Source: JBEAUL01 sp041161475 (GTDB lineage Bacteria > Pseudomonadota > Gammaproteobacteria > UBA6186 > Azoamicaceae). Taken from it: DNA of 13,715 nt. The first letter of the stretch is position 1. Every line of letters begins with the position of its first letter. The notes below the pieces were generated by a model. The model saw only the letters and a program-made list of their open reading frames with translations, was not told where the DNA came from and made no database searches. The translations under genes and the position numbers were made by a program. Positions 7,261-13,715 of this stretch are shown one piece after another. The stretch is taken from contig JBEAUL010000002.1 of the NCBI GenBank assembly GCA_041161475.1, forward strand, positions 1-13,715. The letters run 5' to 3'.

Positions 7261-8298
7261 ATGGATATTACTGAACTCTTAACTTTTGCTGTCAAGAGTA
7301 ATGCCTCAGATTTACATTTATCTGCTGGTATGCCACCCATTATTCGGGTAGACGGTGATATTCGTAAAATCGATGCGCCTGTGCTTGGGCACAAAGAAGT
7401 ACATGACTTGGTTTATGATGTCATGAGCGAAAAACAAAAAAAAATATATGAAGAATTGCTCGAGACAGATTTTTCTTTTGAATTGACAGGCGTTTCTCGT
7501 TTCAGGGTAAACATCTACCATCAAAATAGAGGATCGGCGGCTGTTTTTCGGGTGATTCCCTCTACAGTACATACCCTAGAAGCCTTGGGTGCTCCAGATA
7601 TTTTTAAAGATATTGCAGGCAGTCCCCGTGGTATCGTGTTGGTGACTGGGCCTACTGGTTCGGGTAAAAGTACGACACTTGCTGCGATGATTGATTTTAT
7701 TAACAATACCCGTAGCGATCATATTTTGACGATTGAAGACCCAATAGAATTTGTCCATATTGGAAAAAAAAGCTTGGTAAACCAAAGAGAGGTACATAAA
7801 GATACGATGGGATTTAACGAAGCCTTGCGTTCGGCGCTTCGTGAAGATCCGGATGTCATTCTTGTGGGTGAAATGCGAGATCTGGAAACGATTCGATTGG
7901 CCTTGACAGCAGCGGAAACGGGTCACTTGGTTTTTGGTACGCTTCATACGACTTCTGCAGCTAAAACAATTGATCGTATCGTAGACGTATTTCCTGGAGA
8001 TGAAAAAGAAATGGTGAGAACCATTTTGTCTGAATCTTTACGTTCAGTGATTTCTCAAACTTTACTTAAAAAATCAACCGGTGGACGAATTGCTGCACAT
8101 GAAATCATGATTTGTACACCCGCTATTCGTAATCTCATTAGAGAAGGTAAGGTTGCTCAAATGTATTCCGCCATTCAAACCGGGCGTGCTTTGGGTATGC
8201 AAACTTTAGATCAATGCTTGCAAGAGCTTGTGCAGAAAAACCTTATCAATCGCAAAGATGCGCGTAACAAGGCAGAGAATAAAGAGTTGTTCAACTAA
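7261..8298 (+). CDS. pilT: Type IV pilus retraction ATPase PilT
   Basis: This 345-residue hexameric ATPase depolymerises type IV pili at the inner membrane base, powering twitching and DNA uptake. The start is ATG 7261, giving MDITELLTFAVKSNASDLHL like canonical PilT; AAAGGGG lies 9 bases upstream. A TTG two codons earlier would be longer but is not needed. Visible motifs are Walker A GPTGSGKST (130-138), the Asp box ILTIEDPIEF (155-164), Walker B DPDVILVGEMRD (196-207, catalytic Glu204), the His box HLVFGTLHT (222-230), and the PilT-specific AIRNLIREGK (288-297), which separates it from PilB and from most PilU proteins. Length is normal. No pilU or other pilus gene is nearby. In E. coli a pilT-like gene also lies close to proC and hemW. 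Confidence 0.96.
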   Translation: MDITELLTFAVKSNASDLHLSAGMPPIIRVDGDIRKIDAPVLGHKEVHDLVYDVMSEKQKKIYEELLETDFSFELTGVSRFRVNIYHQNRGSAAVFRVIPSTVHTLEALGAPDIFKDIAGSPRGIVLVTGPTGSGKSTTLAAMIDFINNTRSDHILTIEDPIEFVHIGKKSLVNQREVHKDTMGFNEALRSALREDPDVILVGEMRDLETIRLALTAAETGHLVFGTLHTTSAAKTIDRIVDVFPGDEKEMVRTILSESLRSVISQTLLKKSTGGRIAAHEIMICTPAIRNLIREGKVAQMYSAIQTGRALGMQTLDQCLQELVQKNLINRKDARNKAENKELFN

Positions 8299-8326
8299 GC
8301 TTTTAATTTGAGCTTGGCTTTTATTT
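8295..8326 (+). terminator. Possible intrinsic terminator at the end of pilT
   Basis: CTAAGCT (8295-8301) pairs with AGCTTGG (8311-8317), a 7-bp stem with one G-T pair and a 9-base loop, followed by CTTTTATTT. The stem overlaps the pilT stop codon TAA (8296-8298). The stem is AT-rich and short, so read-through to amgK is likely. Confidence 0.35.
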
Positions 8327-8354
8327 GCCTTTGATCGCATGATAGACTCAAGGA

Positions 8355-9341
8355 ATGCACAATCTTGTATCCTCAGCTTCTTATTTAGAGAATTGGTTAG
8401 CCAAAATATTTGGGCATCATCATTTTACTGTGATGCCGATTACAGGCGATGCCAGTTTTCGCGCTTACTATCGTGTTCAGTTAAAAAATACTTCTTTCGT
8501 TGTTCTGATTTCGCCCCCTGGTGAATCGTTGGATCCATTTCTTCAGATAAGAAAAATCCTTGAAGACATAGGGTTATCGGTTCCTATGCTATTTGTAGAA
8601 GACCAAAAAGCGGGTCTGCTCTTATTAAGCGATTTAGGAGCAAAGCAATATGGAGATGCTTTAACCAAGCAACATCACGTGAATCAGTTATATCATCAAG
8701 CATTTTTTCCATTACTTTGGATGCAACGTTATCTTACGCCCAATAATTGCCCTATCAATATACCAGCATTTTCGCCTGACTTTATGCTTCAGCAATTAGA
8801 TTTATTCAAGAGATGGTATAGTGAAAAACATTTACAGCGTCGACTAAGTTCAGATGCTGAACAAGCCTTAGATAAGATTTTTAAGGATATTGTTTCTGTT
8901 ATTGAAACGCAACCCATTGTATTTAGTCATATGGACTACCATTCTCGAAATTTGATGGTAATCAATAAAAAATGCATGCCTGGTGTCTTAGATTTTCAGG
9001 ATGCAATGTGGGCGCCTTGTACCTTAGACCTCGTTTCTTTATTAAAAGATTGTTATGTTTATTGGCCAAGAGAACAGGTCATTCAATGGGTACGACAGTT
9101 TTATGATTTGAAGTGTTCTGAAAAAGAAAATCGATTGACTGTTGATTTTCATACTTTTTTAAAATGGTTTGATTGGATGGGTGTTCAGCGACATTTAAGA
9201 ATTTTGGGTACTTTTTCGAGATTACATCATTTACATAAAAAATCGGCTTATTTGCAGTATATTCCGAGAATACTTTCATATATATTAGATATGTCACATA
9301 CCTATCCAGAGTTGCGTCCCCTACAGACATATCTAAAGTAA
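8355..9341 (+). CDS. amgK: N-acetylmuramate/N-acetylglucosamine kinase AmgK (aminoglycoside phosphotransferase fold)
   Basis: This 328-residue cytoplasmic kinase phosphorylates the anomeric position of MurNAc (and GlcNAc) to give MurNAc-alpha-1-phosphate, the first step of the MurU recycling branch. The nucleotide-binding N-lobe has GDASFRAYYRV (31-41), LISPPGES (51-58) and LLLLSDLG (88-95). The catalytic loop is HMDYHSRNL (192-200, catalytic Asp194, metal-binding Asn199), followed by GVLDFQDAMWAP (210-221, the DFG-equivalent Asp213) and LDLVSLLKDCYVYWP. These match AmgK better than drug-resistance kinases, and murU follows 21 bases later. The start is odd: an in-frame TAG at 8343 leaves ATG 8355 as the first possible start, and the AAGGA ribosome site abuts it with no spacer. 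A GTG-ATG pair at codons 26-27 would be a shorter alternative that still keeps the GDASF motif. Confidence 0.9.
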   Translation: MHNLVSSASYLENWLAKIFGHHHFTVMPITGDASFRAYYRVQLKNTSFVVLISPPGESLDPFLQIRKILEDIGLSVPMLFVEDQKAGLLLLSDLGAKQYGDALTKQHHVNQLYHQAFFPLLWMQRYLTPNNCPINIPAFSPDFMLQQLDLFKRWYSEKHLQRRLSSDAEQALDKIFKDIVSVIETQPIVFSHMDYHSRNLMVINKKCMPGVLDFQDAMWAPCTLDLVSLLKDCYVYWPREQVIQWVRQFYDLKCSEKENRLTVDFHTFLKWFDWMGVQRHLRILGTFSRLHHLHKKSAYLQYIPRILSYILDMSHTYPELRPLQTYLK

Positions 9342-9362
9342 ATAAAAGGACAGCATTGATTT

Positions 9363-10049
9363 ATGGAAAAAAAGATACATAAAACACAACGTACAGCCAT
9401 GATATTGGCGGCGGGTTTTGGTAAAAGATTATTGCCTTTAACAAATGAAACACCAAAAGTTTTGCTTAAAGTACAGGGTGAACCCCTTATCGTGCATCAA
9501 ATTAACCGATTGGTACAAGCCAGCATGGGACCTATTGTGATTAATTTAGGGCACTTGGGGAATCAAATAAAACAATATTTGGGTAATGGCAAAGCCTTTA
9601 ATACAGATATTCTTTATTCTCATGAAGAAATACCTCTAGAAACAGCAGGTGGTGTTATTAAAGCCTTGCCTTTACTTGGAAAAGATCCATTTGTTGTGGT
9701 CAGTGGTGATATTTATACCGATTACCCTTACGAATGCTTACCGTTAAAACCACAAAGCTTGGCACATCTCGTTTTAGTAGATAATCCAAGTTGGCATGCA
9801 CAAGGAGATTTTGGGTTAATTGAAAAAAATATCGTGTGCGATACAACAGATATAAAGTATACATTTGCGAACATTGGGGTTTATTCGCCAGCATTTTTTT
9901 ATGGTCTACCCCAGAGCATTTTACCCTTGGGACCACTGTTGCGAGAAGCCATTAAAAACAATAAAATCACCGGAGAACACTATCAAGGATTGTGGTACAA
10001 TGTTGGCACCTTAACAGAACTAACATCCTTAAATGCGTTATCATGTTAA
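9363..10049 (+). CDS. murU: N-acetylmuramate-alpha-1-phosphate uridylyltransferase MurU
   Basis: This 228-residue nucleotidyltransferase joins UTP and MurNAc-alpha-1-phosphate to make UDP-MurNAc plus pyrophosphate in the cytoplasm. It begins with the sugar nucleotidyltransferase signature, LAAGFGKRLLPLTNETPK (15-32). Next come PLETAGGVIKALPLLG (91-106), the metal/nucleotide site SGDIYTDY (114-121), AHLVLVDNPSWHAQGDFGL (134-152), SGEHY-like TGEHYQGLWYNVGT (203-216) and a short C-terminus. These fit Pseudomonas MurU closely, where GDVWTDY stands in place of GDIYTDY. The length is the family norm, with about 10 extra residues at the N-terminus. AAAGGA lies about 12 bases before the ATG, a slightly long spacing. 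With AmgK it forms the pathway that bypasses MurA and MurB. Confidence 0.93.
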   Translation: MEKKIHKTQRTAMILAAGFGKRLLPLTNETPKVLLKVQGEPLIVHQINRLVQASMGPIVINLGHLGNQIKQYLGNGKAFNTDILYSHEEIPLETAGGVIKALPLLGKDPFVVVSGDIYTDYPYECLPLKPQSLAHLVLVDNPSWHAQGDFGLIEKNIVCDTTDIKYTFANIGVYSPAFFYGLPQSILPLGPLLREAIKNNKITGEHYQGLWYNVGTLTELTSLNALSC

Positions 10050-10081
10050 AAAATGGAAAATATTTTTCAGGAGAAAAAATC

Positions 10082-10828
10082 GTGTCTTTTAAACAAAAGA
10101 AAAGAATAAAGGTATTGTCTGCGCTTCGTTGTGGTGCTTTTGAAGAAAAGCCATACGAATTTCTTCCCCTTTTAATCAACGATCCTGAGTTACAACAAGA
10201 ATTTATTTATGTCCTTTTTACTGAACTAAGAATTAATTCAGCTGCATTTCAACAGATTATTGTTCTTTTGAATCAAAGCGAGATTGATGCCAAACGAAAT
10301 GGAGAAATTTTTTTACTCCCGAATATAGATCAAGAATGCAATGTTATTAGAAATGCGATTCATTTAGCCATTTTAAATGAAAAACCAGCCCATGTAGTAG
10401 ATGCCTTGTTAGGGTTTGGCATATCTATTAAAGAGGATATTCGCATCGACCAACTGTGTATCGGTTATCCTGAGTGGAAAGTTAAATTGGCTAAATACGG
10501 CTCTATTTCTGTGTTAGCCTTGGCAGATGTGGCAGGTAGAAAAGATTTATTTGATATTTTGAGTGAAACGACTCAAGCACTTGCAGAGAAAAAAGCGGTA
10601 GAAATAGGTAGTCCATATAGCGCATTTACAAAAACAGCGTTTACCCCTCACTATCAAAACAGTACTTCAGTATCATTAACGAATATGAATGGCAAAATGG
10701 TTAACCATATCGGGTATGTCGATGTGTTAGAAGATGGCACAAAAGTTGTCCATCACGGCGGTCACATAGAAATACAGCCAAATGGTCACAAAATTGTACC
10801 TGTGGTCAAGGTATGCCCACAAAGGTGA
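10082..10828 (+). CDS. Uncharacterised 248-residue protein with ankyrin-like segments and a repetitive beta-rich C-terminus
   Basis: I do not recognise this protein. The frame is open from 9992, inside murU, but the start is GTG 10082, because AGGAG at 10069-10073 sits 8 bases before it and earlier ATGs lack a ribosome site. It has no signal peptide or membrane helix. Residues 1-85 look mostly helical. NAIHLAILNEKPAHVVDALL (91-110) and VLALADVAGRKDLFDIL (144-160) fit the helix-turn-helix pattern of ankyrin repeats, though degenerate. The C-terminus shows a roughly 16-residue beat: GKMVNHIGYVDVLED (204-218), GTKVVHHGGHIEIQPN (219-234), then GHKIVPVVKV (235-244), reminiscent of the G-box beta repeats of the TCP10/CPAP C-terminal domain. 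It follows murU by 32 bases, probably in the same transcript. A host-directed or regulatory protein is possible; neither is shown. Confidence 0.75.
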   Translation: MSFKQKKRIKVLSALRCGAFEEKPYEFLPLLINDPELQQEFIYVLFTELRINSAAFQQIIVLLNQSEIDAKRNGEIFLLPNIDQECNVIRNAIHLAILNEKPAHVVDALLGFGISIKEDIRIDQLCIGYPEWKVKLAKYGSISVLALADVAGRKDLFDILSETTQALAEKKAVEIGSPYSAFTKTAFTPHYQNSTSVSLTNMNGKMVNHIGYVDVLEDGTKVVHHGGHIEIQPNGHKIVPVVKVCPQR

Positions 10829-10864
10829 ATCAGTATAACCCCCCCTCTTTTTTGCGCACATCAA

Positions 10865-10916
10865 GCTTACTTTAAGTTGATTAACTGTGTCATAATGGGA
10901 AAACAGTTAAGTAAGC
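10865..10916 (+). promoter_or_regulatory. Extended -10 promoter of djlA embedded in a split inverted repeat
   Basis: TG at 10888-10889, one base, then CATAAT (10891-10896, 5/6) forms an extended -10; no good -35 is present. Transcription would begin near 10903. The 13-base arm CAGTTAAGTAAGC (10904-10916) is complementary to upstream sequence in two blocks: GCTTACTT (10865-10872) and AACTG (10883-10887), with 10 bases between them. The inner repeat alone is TTAACTG/CAGTTAA with a 16-base centre over the -10 and start. This looks like an operator, but no binding protein is known. Just before it, at 10839-10852, lies a run of C7 then TCTTTTTT. Confidence 0.42.
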
Positions 10917-10932
10917 ATTTTTTGGGTGTCAG

Positions 10933-11811
10933 ATGAATGGGACTTTTTGGGGGAAATTAATTGGCTTTGGCCTGGGTTTTCTGGTTTTGGGCCCGTTCGG
11001 AGCCTTAATAGGCTTATTTATTGGGGCTGCTTTTGACAGAGGATTGCGCTTAAACTTATATCAACGTCCTTCAGCGGCTCAATTCGCATTACAACATCAT
11101 TTTATCGATGCCACGTTCTTGTTGATGGGTTATATTGCTAAGTCTGATGGTCGGGTTAGTCAACAAGAACTGCAAGTTGCGCGTTTGATTATGTCTCAGT
11201 TGGGTCTTAACGAGATCCAAACTAGCGAGGCAATGCGTTCTTACAATCAAGGCAAAGAGCTGAGTCAAGAAGAATTATCACGGCTTTTGACCAAGTTAAA
11301 GATAGACTGTCAACAAGACATGAATCTTCTGAGTTATTTTATGGAAATACAGTTAATCGCTGCATTTGCAGAGGGTCAAGTATCTCAAGAAAAACTACAA
11401 CTCTTAAGAAACGTAAGTCAGAAAATTGACCTTCCTTATACGCGTTTTGAGCGACTATGGGAAGAGCAACAAGCACGCCAAGCTTTTCAAGCATTTTATA
11501 CTTTTTATGAACAAGCAGCCCATCAAGCAGGATCGAATCAAAGATATTACCAGGAGCAACGGTATTATCGTGGGCAACAAGGAACACATAATCCCAATGC
11601 CTTGCAGGATGCTTATCAACTGCTTGGTATTCCGACAACAGCATCACCAGCAGAGATTAAAACTGCTTATAGACGGTTGATGAACCAGCACCACCCCGAC
11701 AAATTGACAGCCCGTGGTTTATCGGAAAAAATGGTTCAAATGGCCAAGGAAAAAACCCAACAGATTCGGGCAGCCTATGATTTAATTCGAGCAGCAAAAG
11801 GATTTAAATAA
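10933..11811 (+). CDS. djlA: DjlA, membrane-anchored DnaJ-like co-chaperone
   Basis: This 292-residue type III membrane protein stimulates DnaK ATPase; in E. coli it influences the Rcs envelope-stress phosphorelay, and in Legionella a homologue supports intracellular growth. Domains in order: one glycine-rich membrane segment (about 5-32, with GFGLGFLVLGPFGALIG), whose glycines mediate dimerisation in the family; a TerB/DjlA-type helical domain (about 50-170, with YIAKSDGRVSQQEL and AAFAEGQVSQEKL as its paired EF-like acidic turns); a Q/Y-rich linker (about 180-220); and a C-terminal J domain (about 225-292) with HPD at 254-256 and the QIRAAYDLIRAAKGFK ending typical of DjlA. It has its own promoter-like sequence. 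rpe starts on the base after its stop codon. Confidence 0.95.
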   Translation: MNGTFWGKLIGFGLGFLVLGPFGALIGLFIGAAFDRGLRLNLYQRPSAAQFALQHHFIDATFLLMGYIAKSDGRVSQQELQVARLIMSQLGLNEIQTSEAMRSYNQGKELSQEELSRLLTKLKIDCQQDMNLLSYFMEIQLIAAFAEGQVSQEKLQLLRNVSQKIDLPYTRFERLWEEQQARQAFQAFYTFYEQAAHQAGSNQRYYQEQRYYRGQQGTHNPNALQDAYQLLGIPTTASPAEIKTAYRRLMNQHHPDKLTARGLSEKMVQMAKEKTQQIRAAYDLIRAAKGFK

Positions 11812-12480
11812 ATGCAACAGACATCGTCTATCTTCTCTGCATCGATGTTGTCCGCAAATTGGACACGTTTTGGTGAAGAGGCACATGCCATGTTAGCCGC
11901 GGGTGTAGATTGGTTACATATCGATGTGATGGACAATCACTATGTACCAAATTTAAGTTTTGGAGCAGCCCTGTGTCAGGCATTGCGAAAAGAGGGTATT
12001 AAAGTGCCTTTAGATGTGCATTTAATGGCAAACCCAGTTGATCGACTTATTTTTGACTTTGCTAAAGCGGGTGCATCGTTAATCACGGTTCATCCTGAAG
12101 CTTGTTTGCATGTTCATAGAACCATGACCCAGATTAAAGAATTGGGATGTCAGGTGGGTATTGCCTTAAATCCGGGTACACCGATTGATTGTTTAGATCA
12201 TCTGATGGAGATGGTAGATTTAATTCTGGTGATGACAGTAAACCCTGGATTTAGTGGACAGCAATTTATCTCAAGCTTATTGCCTAAGATAGAGTCAGTC
12301 CGACAACGTATTATCGCCTCAAAACGAGACATCTATCTACAGGTTGATGGTGGTTTAGATCTAAACAATATAAAGCGTGTTCAAACAGCGGGTGCAAATA
12401 CGTTTGTGATGGGATCGACATTATTTAAATCCCCCGATTATGCTAAAATGGTCGCCATGTTAAGAACAGTCGTGGGTTAA
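11812..12480 (+). CDS. rpe: Ribulose-phosphate 3-epimerase
   Basis: This 222-residue cytoplasmic TIM-barrel enzyme interconverts D-ribulose 5-phosphate and D-xylulose 5-phosphate in the pentose phosphate pathway. The metal and catalytic residues fall in the expected motifs: SMLSANW (11-17), HIDVMDNHYVPNLSFG (His36, Asp38), DVHLM (His70), VMTVNPGFSGQQF (140-152) and QVDGGL (Asp179). The phosphate site is the C-terminal GSTLF. The usual SILSAD is SMLSAN here, an Asp-to-Asn change next to, not in, the catalytic set. Length matches E. coli Rpe (225). Its ATG abuts the djlA stop, and AAAAGGA about 10 bases upstream lies inside djlA, so translation is probably coupled. It shares no pathway with its neighbours. 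Confidence 0.96.
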   Translation: MQQTSSIFSASMLSANWTRFGEEAHAMLAAGVDWLHIDVMDNHYVPNLSFGAALCQALRKEGIKVPLDVHLMANPVDRLIFDFAKAGASLITVHPEACLHVHRTMTQIKELGCQVGIALNPGTPIDCLDHLMEMVDLILVMTVNPGFSGQQFISSLLPKIESVRQRIIASKRDIYLQVDGGLDLNNIKRVQTAGANTFVMGSTLFKSPDYAKMVAMLRTVVG

Positions 12481-12485
12481 GTCAT

Positions 12486-13313
12486 ATGGAACAAAATTTA
12501 TCGATTGGTTTTATCGGCTGCGGACATATGGCAGCCAGCCTTGTTGGTGGATTATCTGATGCCGGATATATGGGACAAAAAATAGGCGTCTTTGATATTC
12601 ATGCAGAAAAATCTACAGAATTGGCTAACAAATATGGGGTTATTTTTTTCGATACCGTTACAGCCCTTATCGAAGCGATGGATATTGTGGTTTTGTGTGT
12701 AAAGCCACAAAGCATGAAGGCCCTTATTACAGAGATAAGCGTTGCATTACTGAAGAAAAAACCTTTATTGATTTCGGTGGCAGCAGGTATTCGTACCCAA
12801 CATCTTGAAGATTGGTTGGGTCAAAGATTGGCTATTGTGCGAGCCATGCCAAATACTGCAGCCTTACTCAGAAGTGGTGCAACAGGTTTATACGCCAATG
12901 CAGTTGTTACTGATGCGCAAAAAAATGAAGCAGAGTCCTTGTTGCGTTCTGTTGGTATAACTGTGTGGTTGGCAGATGAAGCCTTAATGGATCCGCTCAC
13001 CGCGCTATCTGGTTCTGGTCCCGCTTATTTTTTCTATTTAATGGAATCTCTTATCGAATCTGGCGTTCGCTTAGGGTTAACGCAAGAAGCTGCAACACTG
13101 TTAGTGCTACAAACAGCCATGGGTGCGGCTAAAATGGCCTTAGAAAGCAATGATACGCCACGAGAATTAAGACACAGAGTGTCTTCTAAAGGCGGGACAA
13201 CCGAAGCGGCTTTAGCCGTATTGTCAGAACAACAATTTGCATCCTTAGTTGACAATGCCTTGCGTATGTCGACAAAGCGTAGCGTTGAATTGGGTGAGTT
13301 GCTAGGACAATAA
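12486..13313 (+). CDS. proC: Pyrroline-5-carboxylate reductase
   Basis: This 275-residue cytoplasmic enzyme reduces 1-pyrroline-5-carboxylate to proline with NAD(P)H, the last step of proline synthesis. The N-terminal Rossmann fold has IGFIGCGHMAASLVGGL (7-23) with the GxGxxA pattern, CVKPQ (71-75) and VRAMPNTAALLRSGATGL (118-135). The C-terminal dimerisation and substrate domain has TALSGSGPAYFFYLME (172-187) and the P5CR signature RVSSKGGTTEAAL (231-243); Lys in place of the common Pro is allowed by the family pattern. It starts 5 bases after rpe; the ribosome site is poor, so coupling to rpe translation is likely. Length is normal and no defect is visible. Confidence 0.96.
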   Translation: MEQNLSIGFIGCGHMAASLVGGLSDAGYMGQKIGVFDIHAEKSTELANKYGVIFFDTVTALIEAMDIVVLCVKPQSMKALITEISVALLKKKPLLISVAAGIRTQHLEDWLGQRLAIVRAMPNTAALLRSGATGLYANAVVTDAQKNEAESLLRSVGITVWLADEALMDPLTALSGSGPAYFFYLMESLIESGVRLGLTQEAATLLVLQTAMGAAKMALESNDTPRELRHRVSSKGGTTEAALAVLSEQQFASLVDNALRMSTKRSVELGELLGQ

Positions 13314-13315
13314 CC

Positions 13316-13715
13316 GTGGATGAAGTCACAGAGCAGACTTTTACTTTATTTAATGGACAATCCATTGCCCTGAAAAGTTGGGGAAATCCTGATGCGCCCC
13401 CTATACTGGCAATGCATGGCTGGCTCGATAACTTGTCTAGTTTTGAAGCACTCGCGCCTTGCTTGGCTGAGACGCATTATGTTGTCGCCATTGATTTACC
13501 TGGTCATGGCTTATCAGATCCGGCTTTACCGGGGTATATCCATTTGCTTGATACGGTGGGCATGGTTGTACAAGTGCTTGATAATTTGTGTTGGGGAGAA
13601 GTGACTATTTTAGGCCACTCTCTTGGGGCTGCGATAGGTTGTTTGGTTGCAGGGAGTTTTCCTGAGCGTGTTAGCAAACTTTGTTTAATAGATGCCTTAG
13701 GCCCTTATACTTGTC
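13316..13715 (+). CDS. Alpha/beta hydrolase, N-terminal 133 codons (C-terminus beyond window)
   Basis: The frame is open from GTG 13316 to the right edge. AGGA with an 8-base spacing precedes the GTG, which lies 2 bases after the proC stop, so it is the last visible member of the djlA-rpe-proC run. Fold marks are the oxyanion-hole strand ILAMHGWLDNLSSFEALAP (30-48), VVAIDLPGHGLSD (56-68), and the nucleophile elbow LGHSLG with Ser102 (99-104). The acid and histidine of the triad would be in the missing part. HGWLDN followed by SSF resembles the serine hydrolase-like (SERHL/MEST) branch, whose bacterial substrates are mostly unknown. A lipase, esterase or dienelactone-type role is equally open. 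Confidence 0.85.
   Translation, partial: MDEVTEQTFTLFNGQSIALKSWGNPDAPPILAMHGWLDNLSSFEALAPCLAETHYVVAIDLPGHGLSDPALPGYIHLLDTVGMVVQVLDNLCWGEVTILGHSLGAAIGCLVAGSFPERVSKLCLIDALGPYTC

Noticed and set aside
8339..8524. 61-codon frame MIDSRN... overlapping amgK
   Set aside because: No family features, and amgK in another frame covers the same bases with clear motifs.
9992..10081. Upstream extension of the unknown gene into murU
   Set aside because: The added residues are out-of-frame murU sequence; the Shine-Dalgarno-supported GTG at 10082 is the better start.
10829..10860. Intrinsic terminator at the C7/T6 stretch after the unknown gene
   Set aside because: There is no G-rich partner arm upstream able to form a stable stem.
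1..13715. CRISPR arrays, insertion sequences, phage genes, toxin-antitoxin or restriction modules
   Set aside because: No spaced direct repeats, transposase or integrase motifs, or paired small genes were seen on either strand; the window is housekeeping sequence.

Overview
The window is AT-rich bacterial chromosome carrying housekeeping and envelope genes, with no insertion sequence, phage gene, CRISPR array or integrase. The gene set (asmA, trmB, hemW, a type IV pilus retraction ATPase pilT, the amgK-murU peptidoglycan-recycling pair, djlA, rpe, proC) is gammaproteobacterial. The base composition, and an unrecognised protein with ankyrin-like segments, would suit the Legionella/Coxiella side of the class. 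That placement is inference; no rRNA or species marker is present.

Layout. Positions 1-1860 read leftward: a promoter, tRNA-Gly(CCC) and, 34 bases after the tRNA, an AsmA-family gene cut by the left edge. From about 1919 the reading turns rightward with trmB (tRNA m7G46 methyltransferase), then an SLC13-type permease with cytoplasmic TrkA_C domains, then a Bcr/CflA-like MFS exporter. The MFS gene meets hemW tail to tail, the two coding regions overlapping by 6 bases. hemW is divergent from pilT. From pilT to the right edge everything reads rightward: amgK, murU, an uncharacterised 248-residue protein, djlA, rpe, proC and the start of an alpha/beta hydrolase cut by the right edge.

How the genes relate. 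AmgK and MurU turn recycled N-acetylmuramate into UDP-MurNAc, a bypass of de novo MurA/MurB synthesis. The unknown gene follows murU by 32 bases with a strong ribosome binding site and is probably in the same transcript. djlA has its own extended -10 promoter embedded in a split inverted repeat; rpe starts on the base after the djlA stop, proC follows after 5 bases and the hydrolase after 2, so these four look like one operon. hemW, pilT and proC also lie near one another in other gammaproteobacteria such as E. coli.

No stretch over 300 bases lacks a gene. The least ordinary items are the unknown protein after murU, the inverted-repeat promoter of djlA, the tRNA-asmA arrangement, and repeated ATGCTA/AAGCAT elements ahead of the MFS gene. 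I did not find a clear multi-gene novel system.
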